This document shows, piece by piece, positions 10,932-19,687 of a DNA stretch of 64,000 nucleotides. The translations under genes and the position numbers were made by a program. The notes under the pieces were generated by a model. It did no database searches. It saw only the letters and a list, made by a program, of their open reading frames with translations, and had not been told where the DNA came from. Origin of the DNA: Pelomonas sp. SE-A7. GTDB lineage: Bacteria > Pseudomonadota > Gammaproteobacteria > Burkholderiales > Burkholderiaceae_C. Numbering within the stretch: the stretch's first letter is position 1; each line of letters opens with the position of its first letter. The stretch lies in NCBI RefSeq assembly GCF_030345705.1, contig NZ_JAUASW010000001.1, positions 1,426,001 through 1,490,000 on the forward strand, written 5' to 3'.

Positions 10932-10955
10932 AAGCCCGCTTCGGCGGGTTTTTTC
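10932..10955 (+). terminator. Rho-independent terminator of the ETF-QO gene
   Basis: AGCCCGC and GCGGGTT pair around a TTCG tetraloop and are followed directly by a run of T, 25 bases after the stop codon. Confidence 0.85.
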
Positions 10956-11012
10956 TTGCTTGCGCGGGCCACGGGCTTTGCGTCCAATGTCCGCTCCCTG
11001 AGCAACAGAGCA

Positions 11013-11813
11013 ATGGACATGAGGCGGATCCGAGTCGGCATCGGCGGCTGGAACTTCGAGCCCTGGCGCAACCATTTCTACCCGGCCGGCTGGCCCCAGG
11101 CCCGCGAGCTGGAATACGCGAGCCGAAAGCTGACGGCGATCGAGATCAACTCGACCTACTACAGCTCGCAAAAGCCCTCGACCTTTGCCAAGTGGCGCGC
11201 TGAGACGCCCGACGACTTCCTGTTCTCGCTCAAGGCCTCACGCTTCGCCACCAACCGGCGAGTGCTGGCCGAGGCCGGCGAATCGGTGCAGCGCTTCATA
11301 GCAAGCGGCATCGCCGAGCTGGGGCCCAAGCTAGGGCCCATCGTCTGGCAGTTCGCGCCGACCAAGAAGTTCGATGCGGCCGACTTCGAGGCGTTTCTCA
11401 AGTTGCTGCCGGCCGAGCTCAAGGGGCAGAAGCTGCGCCACGCGATGGACGTGCGGCACGAGAGCTTCCGCAGTTCGGCCTACCTCGCGCTGGCGCGTCG
11501 CTACGGCGCGGCCACGGTGTTCACCGAGTCGGACGACTACCCGGCCATCGCCGACCTGACCGGCGACTTCGTCTATTGCCGCGTGATGCGTACCTCGTCC
11601 GAACTGCCCCAGGGCTGCACGGCCCGAGTGCTGGACGGCCTGGCTGCAAGCAGCCGCGTCTGGCAGCAAGGCGGCATGCCGACCGGGCTGCCGCTGGTCG
11701 AAGCCGCGCCCGCGAGCGGGCCCGAGCGCGACGTGTTCCTGTTCTTCATCAGCGGCGCCAAGGAGAAAGCACCGGCCGCCGCCATGAGCCTGATCGAACG
11801 ACTGAAAACCTAA
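11013..11813 (+). CDS. DUF72 domain protein
   Basis: I choose the ATG at 11013 (the ATG at 11019 is also possible), because upstream in-frame codons lie inside the preceding terminator. The protein of about 266 residues has the DUF72 (YecE-like) features: RVGIGGWNFEPWRNHFYP at the start, EINSTYYSSQKPSTFAKWRAETP, FSLKASRFATN, and the later HAMDVRHESF. The fold is a TIM barrel, and the biochemical role is unknown. It is followed after four bases by the acylase gene, so the two may share a transcript. Confidence 0.88.
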   Translation: MDMRRIRVGIGGWNFEPWRNHFYPAGWPQARELEYASRKLTAIEINSTYYSSQKPSTFAKWRAETPDDFLFSLKASRFATNRRVLAEAGESVQRFIASGIAELGPKLGPIVWQFAPTKKFDAADFEAFLKLLPAELKGQKLRHAMDVRHESFRSSAYLALARRYGAATVFTESDDYPAIADLTGDFVYCRVMRTSSELPQGCTARVLDGLAASSRVWQQGGMPTGLPLVEAAPASGPERDVFLFFISGAKEKAPAAAMSLIERLKT

Positions 11814-11817
11814 GCCA

Positions 11818-13974
11818 ATGACCGTGCTGAACTCCCGACTCCGCCTTGCCCTGCTCTGTGCAGCCCTGCTGACCCCGGTTGCGCAGGCCGCCGACAAGCG
11901 CGACGTGACCATCGCCCGCGACCACTGGGGCATTGCCCACATCCACGGCAAGACCGATGCCGACGCGGTCTTCGGCATGATGTACGCCCAGGCCGAGGAC
12001 GACTTCCCGCGCATCGAACAAAACTTCCTGCAGGCCCTGGGCCGGCTGGCCGAGGCGGACGGTGAATCGGCGCTGTACCGCGACCTGCGCCAGCGCCTCT
12101 TCATCGATCCGGTGCAGCTGAAGAAGCAGTACGCCAGCAGCCCGGCCTGGCTGCGCGCCCTGATGGACGCCTGGGCCGGCGGGCTCAACCTCTATCTGCA
12201 AAAGCACCCGGAAGTGAAGCCGCGGGTGCTGACCCGCTTCGAGCCCTGGATGGCCCTGGCCTTCAGCGAAGGCAGCATCGGCGGCGACATAGAGCGGGTC
12301 AGCGTTTCGCAGCTGCAGGCCTTCTATGACAAGACCCGACCCCAGCAGCTGGCCGAGGCCATGCCGGTGACCGTGGAGCCGACCGGCTCGAACGGCTTCG
12401 CCGTCGCGCCGCAGCGCAGCGCCTCGGGCCATGCCCTGCTGTGGATCAATCCGCACACCTCGTTCTTCTTCCGCTCCGAGCAGCAGGTGCGCAGCGACCA
12501 GGGCCTCAATGCCTATGGCGCGGCGACCTGGGGCCAGTTCTTCATCTACCAGGGCTTCAATGCGCGGCTGGGCTGGATGCACACCTCGAGCACCGTGGAC
12601 AACATCGACGAATACCTGGAGACGGTGGAGCAGGCCAAGGACGGCCGCTGGCAGTACCGCCACGGCAAGGCCAGCAAGCCCTTCCAGGTCCGCGAAGTCG
12701 AGCTGGCCTACAGAACCGCCTCGGGCGAGCTGGCCCGGCGCAGCTTCACCACCTACCGCAGCCACCACGGCCCGGTGGTGCGCCAGGACGGCGAACGCTG
12801 GGTCAGCGCGGCCCTGATGGAGGCACCGCAGAAGGCCTTGATGCAGAGCTTTCTGCGCACCAAGGCGCGCAACCTGAAGGAGTTCCGCGCCACGCTGGAC
12901 CTGCACACCAACTCGTCCAACAACACGGTCTATGCCGACGCCGACGGCAACATCGCCTACTTCCACGCCAACTTCATTCCGCGCCGCGACACCCGCTTCG
13001 ACTGGACCCGGCCGGTCGACGGCAGCGATCCGGCCACCGACTGGGGTCCGCCGCTGAGCCTGGACCAGAGCCCCAACGCCATCAACCCGCGCAGCGGCTG
13101 GGTGCAGAACACCAACAATTGGCCCTATTCCGTCGCCGGCCCGGAGCACAGCCCGCGCCGCCAGGACTACGCCGCCTATGTGGATGCCGGCGAAGAGAAC
13201 CCGCGCGGCGTCCATGCCGTGCGGCTGCTGGGCGAGCGCTCGGGCCTGAACCCGGAATCGCTGGCCGCCCTCGCCTTCGACCCCGACCAGCCGGCCTTCG
13301 ACTGGCTGCTGCCCCAGGTGTTCAAGGCCTTCGATGCCGCAACACCTGAAGCACAGTCCGGCCTCGCCGAGCCGGTGGCCCTGCTGCGCCGCTGGGACCA
13401 TCGCTGGGCCAATGAGTCGGTGGCCAACACGCTGGCCAACCTGTGGGCCGACGAGGTGTGGGCGCGCCTTTCGGAGCCGGCGCGCAAGCTGCGCATGCCG
13501 CTCTACGCCTACATGGAGACCCGCTCGCCGCCCGACGTGCTGCTCGCCGCCCTGGCCGCAGTGACCGCGCGCCTGCAGGCCGACTTCGGCGACTGGCGCC
13601 AGCCCTGGGGCGAGCTCAACCGCTTTCAGCGCGAGAGCAGTGCCATCAAGCAGGAATTCAGCGACGACAAGCCCAGCCTGGCCGTACCCTTCACCTCGGC
13701 GCGCTGGGGTTCGCTGGCTTCGTTCGGCGCGCGACGCTACCCAGGCACCAAGCGCTGGTACGGCGACAGTGGCAACAGCTTCCTGGCCGCCGTCGAATTC
13801 GGTCCGCGGCTGCGCGCCATCGCCATCAGCGCCGGCGGCCAGAGCGGCCATGCGGACTCGCCGCATTTCAAGGACCAGGCCCAGCGCTTCGTCGAAGGCC
13901 GGCTGCGCGAAGTGCTGTTCCACGACGACCAGCTGAAGGGTCATGTGCAGCGCCGCTACCGGCCCGGGGACTGA
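11818..13974 (+). CDS. Penicillin acylase-family amidohydrolase (N-terminal nucleophile hydrolase)
   Basis: This 718-residue protein begins with a signal peptide (residues 1-24, ending QAA). The alpha-chain motif is DHWGIAHIHGKTDADAVFGMMYAQAEDDFPRI. The beta chain probably starts at Ser191 in PTGSNGFAV, where autocatalytic cleavage before Ser would create the nucleophile. Relatives hydrolyse penicillins, acyl-homoserine lactones or other acyl amides in the periplasm. It lies between a DUF72 gene and a TonB-dependent receptor, which could mean the receptor imports a substrate or product. Whether it quenches quorum signals cannot be decided from the sequence. Confidence 0.88.
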   Translation: MTVLNSRLRLALLCAALLTPVAQAADKRDVTIARDHWGIAHIHGKTDADAVFGMMYAQAEDDFPRIEQNFLQALGRLAEADGESALYRDLRQRLFIDPVQLKKQYASSPAWLRALMDAWAGGLNLYLQKHPEVKPRVLTRFEPWMALAFSEGSIGGDIERVSVSQLQAFYDKTRPQQLAEAMPVTVEPTGSNGFAVAPQRSASGHALLWINPHTSFFFRSEQQVRSDQGLNAYGAATWGQFFIYQGFNARLGWMHTSSTVDNIDEYLETVEQAKDGRWQYRHGKASKPFQVREVELAYRTASGELARRSFTTYRSHHGPVVRQDGERWVSAALMEAPQKALMQSFLRTKARNLKEFRATLDLHTNSSNNTVYADADGNIAYFHANFIPRRDTRFDWTRPVDGSDPATDWGPPLSLDQSPNAINPRSGWVQNTNNWPYSVAGPEHSPRRQDYAAYVDAGEENPRGVHAVRLLGERSGLNPESLAALAFDPDQPAFDWLLPQVFKAFDAATPEAQSGLAEPVALLRRWDHRWANESVANTLANLWADEVWARLSEPARKLRMPLYAYMETRSPPDVLLAALAAVTARLQADFGDWRQPWGELNRFQRESSAIKQEFSDDKPSLAVPFTSARWGSLASFGARRYPGTKRWYGDSGNSFLAAVEFGPRLRAIAISAGGQSGHADSPHFKDQAQRFVEGRLREVLFHDDQLKGHVQRRYRPGD

Positions 13975-14058
13975 TTCCAACACCGCGGCAGACCCTGGTG
14001 ACGGCGCTGCCGCGCGGAGGTATCGTCGCCTGCATTCGTGGCGCCTAGGAGTCCCCTT

Positions 14059-16155
14059 TTGCTGTCGTCAATCCTGAGTTCGCCACCCTGGCCTCGCCGT
14101 GCGCTGCTGTCGCTGCTTTGCCTGGCCTGGACCGGCACCTGGGCCCAATCCGAGGAAGACCTGAGCCAGGTCTATGGCGATAGCGCGACCATCTCCATCG
14201 CCACCGGCCGGCGCCAGAGCCTGCGCCGCGCGCCGGCCGTGGCCTCGGTGTTCACGGCCGAGGACATACGCGCCCTGGGTCTCAACGACCTGCACGAACT
14301 CTTGAACCTGGTGCCGGGTCTGAACGTGGCCGTCTCACCGCTGGTCAACGAGCCCGAGGTGCAGTTCCGCGGCATCACCAGCACCTTCAACCAGCAGGTG
14401 CTGCTGCTGGTCAACGGCATGCGCTGGCAGTCGCCCTATTACGGGCGCCCAGAAGAGGTCTGGGCCCGGCTGCCGCTGGACAACGTGGAACGCGTCGAGG
14501 TGATACGCGGGCCGGGATCGGCTCTCTACGGCGCCGATGCCTTTGCCGGCGTCATCAACGTGATCACCCGCACCGACAGCGGCTTCCAGGGCCAGGAGCT
14601 GCGGCTGCGGGCCGGCCGCTTCGGCACCGCCGGCTTCGGCGCCCTGCTGGGCGGTCAGCGGGGCGAGCTGCGCTACAGCCTGCATGCCGGCGCCGAGACC
14701 AGCCGCGGCGCCCGCTCCCTGATTGACTTCGACGCCCAGAGCGGCGTCGATCAGTTGCTGGGCACTCATGCCTCGCTGGCGCCAGGACCTGTGAACCGGT
14801 CCTACACCGCCTTGGACCTGGCCCTGGGCGCCGAGTGGCGCGGCTGGCGTCTGCATCTGCAGGGCAAGTTCAGGCGCACCGGCACCAACCAGGGCCTGGC
14901 CCATGCGCTGGATCCCAAGGGCTGGGTCAGCAACCATGTGGGCTCGGCCCAGCTGTCCTACACCGAGACCGATTGGCTGCCGCAATGGGACCTGCAGGCC
15001 CAGCTCGCCTACACCCATCAGTCGGAAAAAGCCCTGGTCAATCTGTTTCCGGCCGGGGCCTTTGGCGGCCTGTTTCCAAACGGTGTCATTGGAGCTCCGG
15101 ACCGGCAGGAAGGCGACGGCGAAGCCTCGGTCCAGCTGAGCTACCGGGGCTGGGCCGACCACCGGCTGCGGCTGGGCGCCGGCTGGCGCCGCTCGTTCAT
15201 GAACCATGTCCGCGAGCGCAAGAACTTCAGCCAGCCCGACATCGTCACCCTGATCAACCTGGGGCGCCTGGAAGAGGCCGGCCCCGGCAACATCTACATC
15301 GTGCCGGCGCAGCGCAGCAGCGAGAACCTGCTGATCCAGGACGAATGGACACTCGCCCGCGACTGGACGCTGACCGCAGGCCTGCGGCATGACCGCGATT
15401 CGCAGTTCGGCGGCGTGACCATTCCGCGCCTGGCCCTGGTCTGGGACGCGGCCTACAACCTGAGCTTCAAGCTGCTGCACGGGCGGGCCTTCCGGGCGCC
15501 GGCCTTCGTCGAGCTCTACGTGGTCAACAACCCGGCCTACTTCGGCAACCCGCAGCTTGCGCCCGAGCGTATGGCGATGAGCGAGGCGGTGATGGACTGG
15601 CAGGTCTCGCGCAGCCTGCAGACGCGACTGAACCTGTTCCGCTACCAGATGGACGACATCCTGAGGTTCGTGCCCTCGGCCGATCCAGCCCTGGGCGCCA
15701 AGATGGGCAACCTCGGCAGGCAGACCGGCCATGGCTTCGAATGGGAATGGCGCTGGCTGCCGGCCGACGGCTGGCGGATTGGCGGCAACCTGTCGCATCA
15801 GCGCTCGTTCGACGAACTCACGCAACGCGATGCCGGCACCGTGCCTCACTGGATGCTGAAGATGGTGGCCGACTGGCAAATCATGCCGGACTGGTCGCTC
15901 AGCCTGCAGGGCCGCCGCGTGGCCGGCCGACAGCGCACGGCGGGCGACCCGCGTCTGCCGATTCCCGACTACAGCTGGTTCGACCTGGTGCTGCAATGGC
16001 GCGCCCAGCCTGCGCGCGGCTGGAGCCTGGACCTGCTGGTCCGCAACCTCTTCAATGCCGATGCCCGCGACCCCAGCCCCGCACCGGGTGCCGTGCCGCG
16101 CGACCTGCCGCTGTCCGGCCGCGCCTGGACCATGCAGGCGACCTATCGCTTCTAG
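14059..16155 (+). CDS. TonB-dependent outer-membrane receptor
   Basis: The start is set at the TTG at 14059 because AGGAG ends seven bases before it; the in-frame GTG at 14038 has no ribosome site. The product of about 698 residues has a signal peptide ending TWAQ, a plug domain (APAVASVFTAEDIRALG, DLHELLNLVPGLNV, then VERVEVIRGPGSALYGADAFAGVINVIT) and a 22-strand type barrel ending in TYRF. It would import a large or scarce ligand using the TonB-ExbB-ExbD complex encoded at 54-56 kb. No Fur box was seen, so iron need not be the ligand. Confidence 0.93.
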   Translation: MLSSILSSPPWPRRALLSLLCLAWTGTWAQSEEDLSQVYGDSATISIATGRRQSLRRAPAVASVFTAEDIRALGLNDLHELLNLVPGLNVAVSPLVNEPEVQFRGITSTFNQQVLLLVNGMRWQSPYYGRPEEVWARLPLDNVERVEVIRGPGSALYGADAFAGVINVITRTDSGFQGQELRLRAGRFGTAGFGALLGGQRGELRYSLHAGAETSRGARSLIDFDAQSGVDQLLGTHASLAPGPVNRSYTALDLALGAEWRGWRLHLQGKFRRTGTNQGLAHALDPKGWVSNHVGSAQLSYTETDWLPQWDLQAQLAYTHQSEKALVNLFPAGAFGGLFPNGVIGAPDRQEGDGEASVQLSYRGWADHRLRLGAGWRRSFMNHVRERKNFSQPDIVTLINLGRLEEAGPGNIYIVPAQRSSENLLIQDEWTLARDWTLTAGLRHDRDSQFGGVTIPRLALVWDAAYNLSFKLLHGRAFRAPAFVELYVVNNPAYFGNPQLAPERMAMSEAVMDWQVSRSLQTRLNLFRYQMDDILRFVPSADPALGAKMGNLGRQTGHGFEWEWRWLPADGWRIGGNLSHQRSFDELTQRDAGTVPHWMLKMVADWQIMPDWSLSLQGRRVAGRQRTAGDPRLPIPDYSWFDLVLQWRAQPARGWSLDLLVRNLFNADARDPSPAPGAVPRDLPLSGRAWTMQATYRF

Positions 16156-16178
16156 CTGCGCCTGGAGATGAAGCGCCG

Positions 16179-16712
16179 TCAGCGCTGAGGGGACGAAGCG
16201 CCGGCACCCGAATCCAGCACACCGCAACCGATCCAGATGTCGCCGACCCGCTCGATGTAGGACAGCTTGGGTTCGACTCGCTTGGTCAGCCGATTCGGCC
16301 ACATGTAGCGAATCCACCCCCGGCCGTCCGGACTGGCAGCCACCCGGTTGGCGTCGCGAATCAGGAAGCGCCCGTTCGCGTCCCGCATGTCCAGCAATTT
16401 CTTGCCCACCATCTTGGGATTCTGGCCATGCGCCAGCGCCACGCCGTCGCCGTTGGCGCCGTAGACAAAGAAGTACAGCTCGCCTTTGACGAATGGGCCC
16501 TTGGGGTCGTTGAAGGCGGCCAGGGCCTTGACCCGGCCATTCGCCTGGTAAAAGGCCACGCCCTGCCTAACCAGGGCCACCGCCTCCTCGGGCGTCGCTC
16601 GCGATTCGGCCAGGACGCCGCAAGGCATCAGGCACAAGCCCAAAAGCCAGGCGCGACGCCTGCCATTCACCGGTGAACGGCGGTCTTGAATTCCTTGATT
16701 GCTGCTTTGCAT
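16179..16712 (-). CDS. Periplasmic Cache-domain protein
   Basis: The frame from the ATG at 16712 gives about 177 residues with a basic N-terminus, a hydrophobic segment (WLLGLCLMPCGVLA) read as a signal peptide, and one Cache domain marked by EEAVALVRQGVAFYQANG, GELYFFVYGANG and WIRYMWPNRLTKRVEPKLSYIERVGDIWIGCGVL. Stand-alone single-Cache proteins bind small ligands in the periplasm. The start is uncertain because AAGG sits immediately before the ATG with no spacer, and a GTG further in is possible. It converges on the TonB receptor gene, 23 bases apart. Confidence 0.75.
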   Translation of the reverse strand: MQSSNQGIQDRRSPVNGRRRAWLLGLCLMPCGVLAESRATPEEAVALVRQGVAFYQANGRVKALAAFNDPKGPFVKGELYFFVYGANGDGVALAHGQNPKMVGKKLLDMRDANGRFLIRDANRVAASPDGRGWIRYMWPNRLTKRVEPKLSYIERVGDIWIGCGVLDSGAGASSPQR

Positions 16713-16812
16713 CCTTGCAGGCCCGGCAGGCGGATCGGCATCCACGACGAAGACGGGAAACCCCGCGATTCTCGCCGCGGTCAGCGCTTTGCATCCAGCG
16801 GCGCCAGCAAAG

Positions 16813-16840
16813 AAAAAGCCCGTCACAAGGACGGGCTTTT
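16813..16840 (-). terminator. Rho-independent terminator downstream of tRNA-Ser
   Basis: AAAAGCCCGTC and GACGGGCTTTT pair across a short loop five bases beyond the tRNA 3' end, giving a T-run on the minus strand. The pairing also yields a T-run on the plus strand. Confidence 0.8.
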
Positions 16841-16845
16841 CAGTC

Positions 16846-16938
16846 TGGCGGAGTCGGAGGGATTCGAACCCTCGATGCAGGTTTTGCCCACATACTCCCT
16901 TAGCAGGGGAGCACCTTCGGCCACTCGGTCACGACTCC
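16846..16938 (-). tRNA. tRNA-Ser (anticodon GCU)
   Basis: The minus strand folds into a 93-nt class II tRNA: acceptor GGAGTCG pairing with CGACTCC, discriminator G and an encoded CCA (16846-16848). The anticodon stem CTCCC/GGGAG holds the loop CTGCTAA, so the anticodon is GCT, reading AGC and AGU. A long variable arm and the T arm GAGGGTTCGAATCCCTC follow, as expected for serine tRNAs. Confidence 0.97.
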
Positions 16939-16985
16939 AGAAGAGCCTCGCAGTATAGCAGCGTTTTTTCGGCTCTCCGGCCTCG

Positions 16986-18257
16986 TCAGGCCGAAACTTC
17001 CTGGTCCAGTTCAAAGGCCTTGTGCAGGGCGCGCACGGCCAGTTCCATGTACTTCTCGTCGATCACCACCGAGGTCTTGATCTCGCTGGTGGAGATCATC
17101 TGGATGTTGATGCCCTCCTCGCTCAGCGAGCGGAACATCTTGGAAGCCACGCCCACATGCGAGCGCATGCCGATGCCGACGATGGAGACCTTGCAGATCT
17201 TGGCATCTCCCATGACCTTGGCGGCCTGCACGGCAGGGCCCACGGTCTTCTCGAGCAGCTCGATGGCGCGCTGGTAGTCGTTGCGGTGCACCGTGAACGA
17301 GAAGTCGGTCTTGCCGTCCTGCGAGACGTTCTGGATGATCACGTCCACATCGATGTTGGCCTCGGCCACCGGGCCCAGGATCTGGAACGCGATGCCGGGC
17401 TTGTCGGGCACGCCCAGCAGGGTCACCTTGGCTTCGTCACGGTTGAAGGCGATGCCGGACACGACGGCTTGTTCCATGTTTTCGTCCTCTTCAAAACTGA
17501 TCAAGGTGCCGGACTTGGCTTCCTCGTTGATGTCGATGTCCCAGGGCGTGAAGCTGGACAGCACGCGCAGCGGCACGCGGTACTTGCCGGCGAACTCGAC
17601 CGAGCGGATCTGCAGGATCTTGGAGCCCAGCGAAGCCATCTCCAGCATCTCTTCGAAGCTGATGGTGTGCAGGCGGCGCGCCTCGGGCACGATGCGCGGG
17701 TCGGTGGTGTAGACGCCGTCCACGTCGGTATAGATCAGGCATTCATCGGCCTTGACCGCAGCGGCGATGGCCACGGCCGAGGTGTCGGAGCCGCCACGAC
17801 CCAGGGTCGTGATGTTCATGTCCTCGTCCACGCCCTGGAAGCCGGTGATCACCACCACCTTGCCCGCAGCCAGGTCGGCACGGATGCGCTTGTCGTCGAT
17901 GCTCTCGATGCGGGCCTTGGTGTACGAGGAGTCGGTCGCCACCGGCACCTGCCAGCCGGTGTAGCTGACCGCCTCGACGCCTTCGGCCTGCAGCGCGATG
18001 GCCAGCAGCCCGACCGAGACCTGCTCGCCGGTGGAGGCAATCATGTCCAGCTCACGCGCCAGCGAGGCCGAATGCGTGGACGGCGACAACTCCTTGGCCA
18101 GGCCCAGCAGGCGGTTGGTCTCGCCACTCATGGCCGAGGGCACGACCACCATCTGATGGCCGGCTCGCGCCCATTTGGCGACGCGCTTGGCGACGTTGCG
18201 GATGCGGTCGGTGGAACCCATCGACGTGCCGCCGTACTTGTGAACTATCAGTGCCAT
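16986..18257 (-). CDS. lysC: Aspartate kinase
   Basis: This 423-residue cytoplasmic enzyme phosphorylates aspartate at the entry to lysine, threonine and methionine synthesis. The kinase domain starts with VHKYGGTSMGS and contains the TLGRGGSDTSAVAIA and YTDVDGVYTTDPRIV motifs. The last 160 residues form two ACT domains (KPGIAFQILGPVAEANIDVDVIIQN and GIGMRSHVGVASKMFRSLSEEGINI) expected to bind lysine and/or threonine for feedback control. The length matches the bacterial class that also yields a separate beta polypeptide from an internal start. It is followed by the tRNA-Ser gene. Confidence 0.97.
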   Translation of the reverse strand: MALIVHKYGGTSMGSTDRIRNVAKRVAKWARAGHQMVVVPSAMSGETNRLLGLAKELSPSTHSASLARELDMIASTGEQVSVGLLAIALQAEGVEAVSYTGWQVPVATDSSYTKARIESIDDKRIRADLAAGKVVVITGFQGVDEDMNITTLGRGGSDTSAVAIAAAVKADECLIYTDVDGVYTTDPRIVPEARRLHTISFEEMLEMASLGSKILQIRSVEFAGKYRVPLRVLSSFTPWDIDINEEAKSGTLISFEEDENMEQAVVSGIAFNRDEAKVTLLGVPDKPGIAFQILGPVAEANIDVDVIIQNVSQDGKTDFSFTVHRNDYQRAIELLEKTVGPAVQAAKVMGDAKICKVSIVGIGMRSHVGVASKMFRSLSEEGINIQMISTSEIKTSVVIDEKYMELAVRALHKAFELDQEVSA

Positions 18258-18361
18258 GGGGATTCTTGCTGCGCGGTTTATTGGGGTTGCACCGCTTGCG
18301 CTGCGTCGCGAATGCAGCCGCCGATTCTATCTATCGCATTGCAGCAATTGGCCGCCGCCGG

Positions 18362-19687
18362 TTACGGCGCCACATCAGGAATCCAGTGCAGCTGCAGCCT
18401 TGGAGCCGTACCGCTGGCGAGGCTTCGGCCATCGATGCCGAGGCCGGGCACGAACAGTAGCTGCTCCCCTGAAAACAGCAGCGGCCCCTGGCGTCGCCAG
18501 GCCGGCACGCCCTCGGTCTGGAAGCATTTCTTGAGGCTGCGCGGCAGGCCCTTGGGGCCGCGCTGGAACTGCTCGCCGCCGCTGCGTTCGCGCATGTTCA
18601 AGCATCGCAAGACATCTTCCGAAGCCCCTTCGGTCGCGCTCGGGGCGACCTGCCAGCTACCTTGCCAGCCGGGCTGCGGATAGAGGCCGGGCCGGCTGAG
18701 GTCAAGCTGGATCACCGGCCGGGCCTCGGTCGGCGGCTCCGCCATGAGCTCGAAACTCAGGCGGCCGCGATAGAGGCGGAGCATGCCGTCACTGCAAGGC
18801 CAGGCGCCCTCTTCCCGCGCCTCGATCAGCAATCGCTTCACCAGACTGGCAGGCGCCGCTTCGCCCAGCTCGGCCTGCAGCCAGGCGCGCAGGGCATTGC
18901 TGGCGCGAGCCTCAGAAAGCTGACGCAGGCCGGCCCAGTCCAGGCCCGCATCATCAAGCAGGCCAGCCAGGTCCAGTGCGGCCATTTCTCGCTGCAGGTC
19001 CAGAGCCTGCTGCGCCCAGGCTGCCGACTGGGCCAGGGCTGCCTCGGCTTGTGGGAAAGCATTGCCTAGCGCCGGCCAGACCGCCAGCCGCAGCCGGTTG
19101 CGGGCATAGCGCTCATCGGCATTGCTGTCGTCTTCTATGAAGCTGAGACCCTGTTCGGCGAGATAGGCCTCGATGGCCTCGCGGGGCCGCTCGAGCCAGG
19201 GTCTGGCCCAGACCAAGCCATCGCGGGTCTGTTCCGCCGGCATTGCTGCCAGCCCGGCAGCGCCAACGCCGCGCAGGGCCTGCAGCATGAAGGTCTCGGC
19301 CTGGTCCCGCCGGTGCTGGGCCAGCAGCAGCAGCGTCGCCCCCTGCTCAGTCGCCAGGGTCTGCAGCGCCTCATAGCGCCCTTCGCGAGCCCAGGCTTCC
19401 ACGCTCTGGCCTGGTGCGGGAGCACCGTTCAGCCGGTGGGCAAGAAAGGAGACCGGCAGACCATCCGCATGCCAGTGTTCGCACTGGGCGCGGCAATGCA
19501 GCAGCCAGTCGTCGGCATGGCGACTCAGTCCATGGTGGACATGCAAGGCAAGCACCCGCAGACCCAGTTCACGGGCGCTGCGGGCGGTCGCATGAAGAAG
19601 CGCAGTGGAATCGCGGCCGCCGCTGTAGGCAACGGCCACCGTTCCCGTCAGAGGCTCAGCGGTTCTTGGTGTCGCTGAAACGGCCAT
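18362..19687 (-). CDS. tilS: tRNA(Ile)-lysidine synthase
   Basis: The 441-residue protein has the N-type ATP pyrophosphatase loop SGGRDSTAL (residues about 22-30), then VLALHVHHGLS, AWAREGRYEAL and the ARNRLRLAVWPAL segment. It adds lysine to C34 of the AUA-reading tRNA-Ile, an essential decoding step. The chosen ATG at 19687 makes the reading frame overlap the end of accA by 32 bases; the fold would need little of that leader, so the true start could be the GTG 16 codons in. Loss of identity in the C-terminal third is normal for the family. Confidence 0.93.
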   Translation of the reverse strand: MAVSATPRTAEPLTGTVAVAYSGGRDSTALLHATARSARELGLRVLALHVHHGLSRHADDWLLHCRAQCEHWHADGLPVSFLAHRLNGAPAPGQSVEAWAREGRYEALQTLATEQGATLLLLAQHRRDQAETFMLQALRGVGAAGLAAMPAEQTRDGLVWARPWLERPREAIEAYLAEQGLSFIEDDSNADERYARNRLRLAVWPALGNAFPQAEAALAQSAAWAQQALDLQREMAALDLAGLLDDAGLDWAGLRQLSEARASNALRAWLQAELGEAAPASLVKRLLIEAREEGAWPCSDGMLRLYRGRLSFELMAEPPTEARPVIQLDLSRPGLYPQPGWQGSWQVAPSATEGASEDVLRCLNMRERSGGEQFQRGPKGLPRSLKKCFQTEGVPAWRRQGPLLFSGEQLLFVPGLGIDGRSLASGTAPRLQLHWIPDVAP

